NCBI GenBank assembly: GCA_012800995.1
Contig: JAAZIH010000286.1
Location: 1-7,678, forward strand
Origin: Chloroflexota bacterium
GTDB lineage: Bacteria > Chloroflexota > Anaerolineae > Anaerolineales > Anaerolineaceae
Direction of reading: 5' to 3'
Length of the DNA stretch: 7,678 nt
The notes under the pieces: model-generated
The model's input: the letters and a program-made list of their open reading frames with translations, nothing else
What the model was told of the DNA's origin: nothing
The model's database searches: none
Made by a program: the position numbers and the translations under genes
Shown here: piece after piece, positions 6,822 through 7,678 of the stretch
Numbering within the stretch: the stretch's first letter is position 1
How the letters are laid out: each line of letters begins with the position of its first letter

Positions 6822-7529
6822 ATGACTATCAATCGTGCTAACTTGTTGAATCTCATACGCAAACTGATTGCCAAATTCTGTGATCAAAAAATCTATAATC
6901 CTGAAATCCCCGAATCGCTCAATGGCGCCATTTTGGTTACCAACCATATCAGCCGTCTTGATGTCGTTTTTTTGATGCTTTCCACCAAGCGCGAAGATGT
7001 AATAGCCTTAACCGCGAGCAATTATCGCAGAGCGCCCTTTTTTGGCACAATACTCAAAAAAATAGGCGTAATCTGGCTTGACCGTGGCGAAAGCGATTTT
7101 AAAGCCATGCGCGAAACGGCTGACTATATTAAAAAAGGCTGGATTGTCGGTCTTGCTCCTGAAGGGCGACGGTCACGTTCCGGAAAGCTGATAGAAGCTA
7201 AACCAGGTGCGGTGCTGATTGCCATGAAAACCGGCGCGCCAATTATTCCGGTTGGGCTGGTTGGCACGGCTGGCACGGCTGATATGGGCAAAGCCATCAA
7301 AGAATGGCGCAAAATGGATGTCACGATAAACTTTGGCGAAGCATTTTATCTGCCAGAACGTGAAGAAAACGAGCACAACCGCGATTATGTACAACGCGCG
7401 CTGGAGGAAGTCATGTGTCGTATCGCTGTTCTTATACCCGAAGAGCAACGTGGCTATTATGCCGCGCATCCGCGCGTGAAAAACCTCTTGGCTGAAATTG
7501 AAGAAAAGAAAAACAATCCCGAAGCTTAG
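6822..7529 (+). CDS. PlsC-type 1-acylglycerol-3-phosphate acyltransferase
   Basis: This 235-residue protein belongs to the glycerolipid acyltransferase family. A member of this kind transfers a fatty acyl group to lysophosphatidic acid to make phosphatidic acid at the inner face of the membrane. The catalytic motif is NHISRLD, with H42 and D47 in the HX4D arrangement. The second block is around GVIWLDRGE (82-90). The third is PEGRRS (113-118), which binds the glycerol phosphate. The fourth is GAPIIPVGLVG (138-148). There is no strong N-terminal membrane helix; residues ~8-19 look like an amphipathic helix, which suggests peripheral attachment. The lysine/glutamate-rich C-terminal tail is ordinary. 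It starts five bases after the PrsW-type gene and ends eight bases before the rhomboid start, so it belongs to the same operon. The exact acceptor lipid cannot be told from sequence, so no gene symbol is assigned. Confidence 0.9.
   Translation: MTINRANLLNLIRKLIAKFCDQKIYNPEIPESLNGAILVTNHISRLDVVFLMLSTKREDVIALTASNYRRAPFFGTILKKIGVIWLDRGESDFKAMRETADYIKKGWIVGLAPEGRRSRSGKLIEAKPGAVLIAMKTGAPIIPVGLVGTAGTADMGKAIKEWRKMDVTINFGEAFYLPEREENEHNRDYVQRALEEVMCRIAVLIPEEQRGYYAAHPRVKNLLAEIEEKKNNPEA
7263..7280 (+). repeat. Tandem duplicated 9-mer inside the acyltransferase gene
   Basis: GGCACGGCT occurs twice back to back (7263-7271 and 7272-7280), in frame, encoding Gly-Thr-Ala twice directly after acyltransferase motif IV. 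It looks like a small slippage duplication that keeps the frame. Confidence 0.85.
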
Positions 7530-7533
7530 GAGG
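7528..7533 (+). promoter_or_regulatory. Strong ribosome binding site for the rhomboid gene
   Basis: AGGAGG, a full consensus Shine-Dalgarno, overlaps the TAG stop of the acyltransferase gene and lies four bases before the ATG at 7538. It fixes the start of the last gene and is the strongest such site in the window. Confidence 0.85.
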
Positions 7534-7537
7534 TTCG

Positions 7538-7678
7538 ATGATTCCTGTTCGCGATGAAATTAAAACCCAACGTATTCCTTACGTCAATTACGCGCTCATT
7601 GCAATCAACATCATCGTCTTTATGACCATGGTGTTTAATCCGCACAAAATCGATTCAATTGTTATGCAAAATGCATTA
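7538..7678 (+). CDS. Rhomboid-family intramembrane serine protease, 3' end cut off
   Basis: Only the first 47 residues are visible. They begin MIPVRDEIKTQRIPYVNYAL, the characteristic N-terminus of bacterial rhomboid-family proteins (MIPxRDxxPTxRxPxVxxxLI-type), and lead into a hydrophobic first membrane helix at ~16-33. Rhomboids cleave transmembrane substrates using a Ser-His dyad in later helices (GxSG and a distant His), which lie beyond the window edge, so catalytic competence cannot be judged. The start is fixed by a consensus ribosome binding site. The eight-base spacing from the acyltransferase gene indicates the same operon as the PrsW-type protease. The frame remains open to the last base. 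Confidence 0.85.
   Translation, partial: MIPVRDEIKTQRIPYVNYALIAINIIVFMTMVFNPHKIDSIVMQNAL

Noticed and set aside
1..7678. Defence island, CRISPR array, prophage or insertion sequence
   Set aside because: I saw no repeat-spacer pattern, transposase, integrase, toxin-antitoxin pair or nuclease. All genes fit housekeeping or envelope functions with uniform codon use.

Overview
The window holds eight protein-coding genes, all on the + strand, packed with gaps of 94 bp or less. The first and last genes are cut by the window edges. Base composition is close to balanced, with many Ala-GCG/Arg-CGC codons. The most likely source is a member of the Chloroflexota, perhaps an Anaerolineae-type bacterium. 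This rests on the plain lipoprotein and membrane proteins, the R3H-type SpoIIIAA/Ycf45-like ATPase beside thymidylate kinase, and a degenerate two-part acetyltransferase-like protein of a kind I associate with that phylum. It is an inference from protein character, not a proven placement.

Region by region: 2-739 is the 3' five-sixths of pdxS (PLP synthase lyase subunit), followed by a convincing intrinsic terminator at 773-805. 834-1769 encodes a 311-residue GNAT-like protein of unknown substrate. 1863 (or 1827)-3518 encodes a P-loop ATPase with a C-terminal R3H nucleic-acid-binding motif. It is followed after one base by tmk (3520-4143), so these two are almost certainly co-transcribed. A perfect 7-bp inverted repeat (4161-4185) sits just upstream of the next ribosome binding site.

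The second half is an envelope-directed cluster. 4199-5569 encodes a lipoprotein fusing a DsbA-like CPYC thioredoxin domain to a cyclophilin prolyl isomerase. 5566-6816, overlapping it by ATGA, encodes a PrsW-type intramembrane metalloprotease. 6822-7529 encodes a PlsC-type acyltransferase. 7538 onward starts a rhomboid-type intramembrane serine protease that runs off the window. Together these genes point to protein folding, membrane proteolysis and phospholipid synthesis at the cell surface.

I found no tRNA, rRNA, CRISPR array, insertion sequence or phage gene. No stretch over 300 bases lacks a gene. The most distinctive item is the single-chain thiol-oxidoreductase/prolyl-isomerase lipoprotein translationally coupled to an intramembrane protease. 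I do not see evidence for a wholly new defence or mobile system here.
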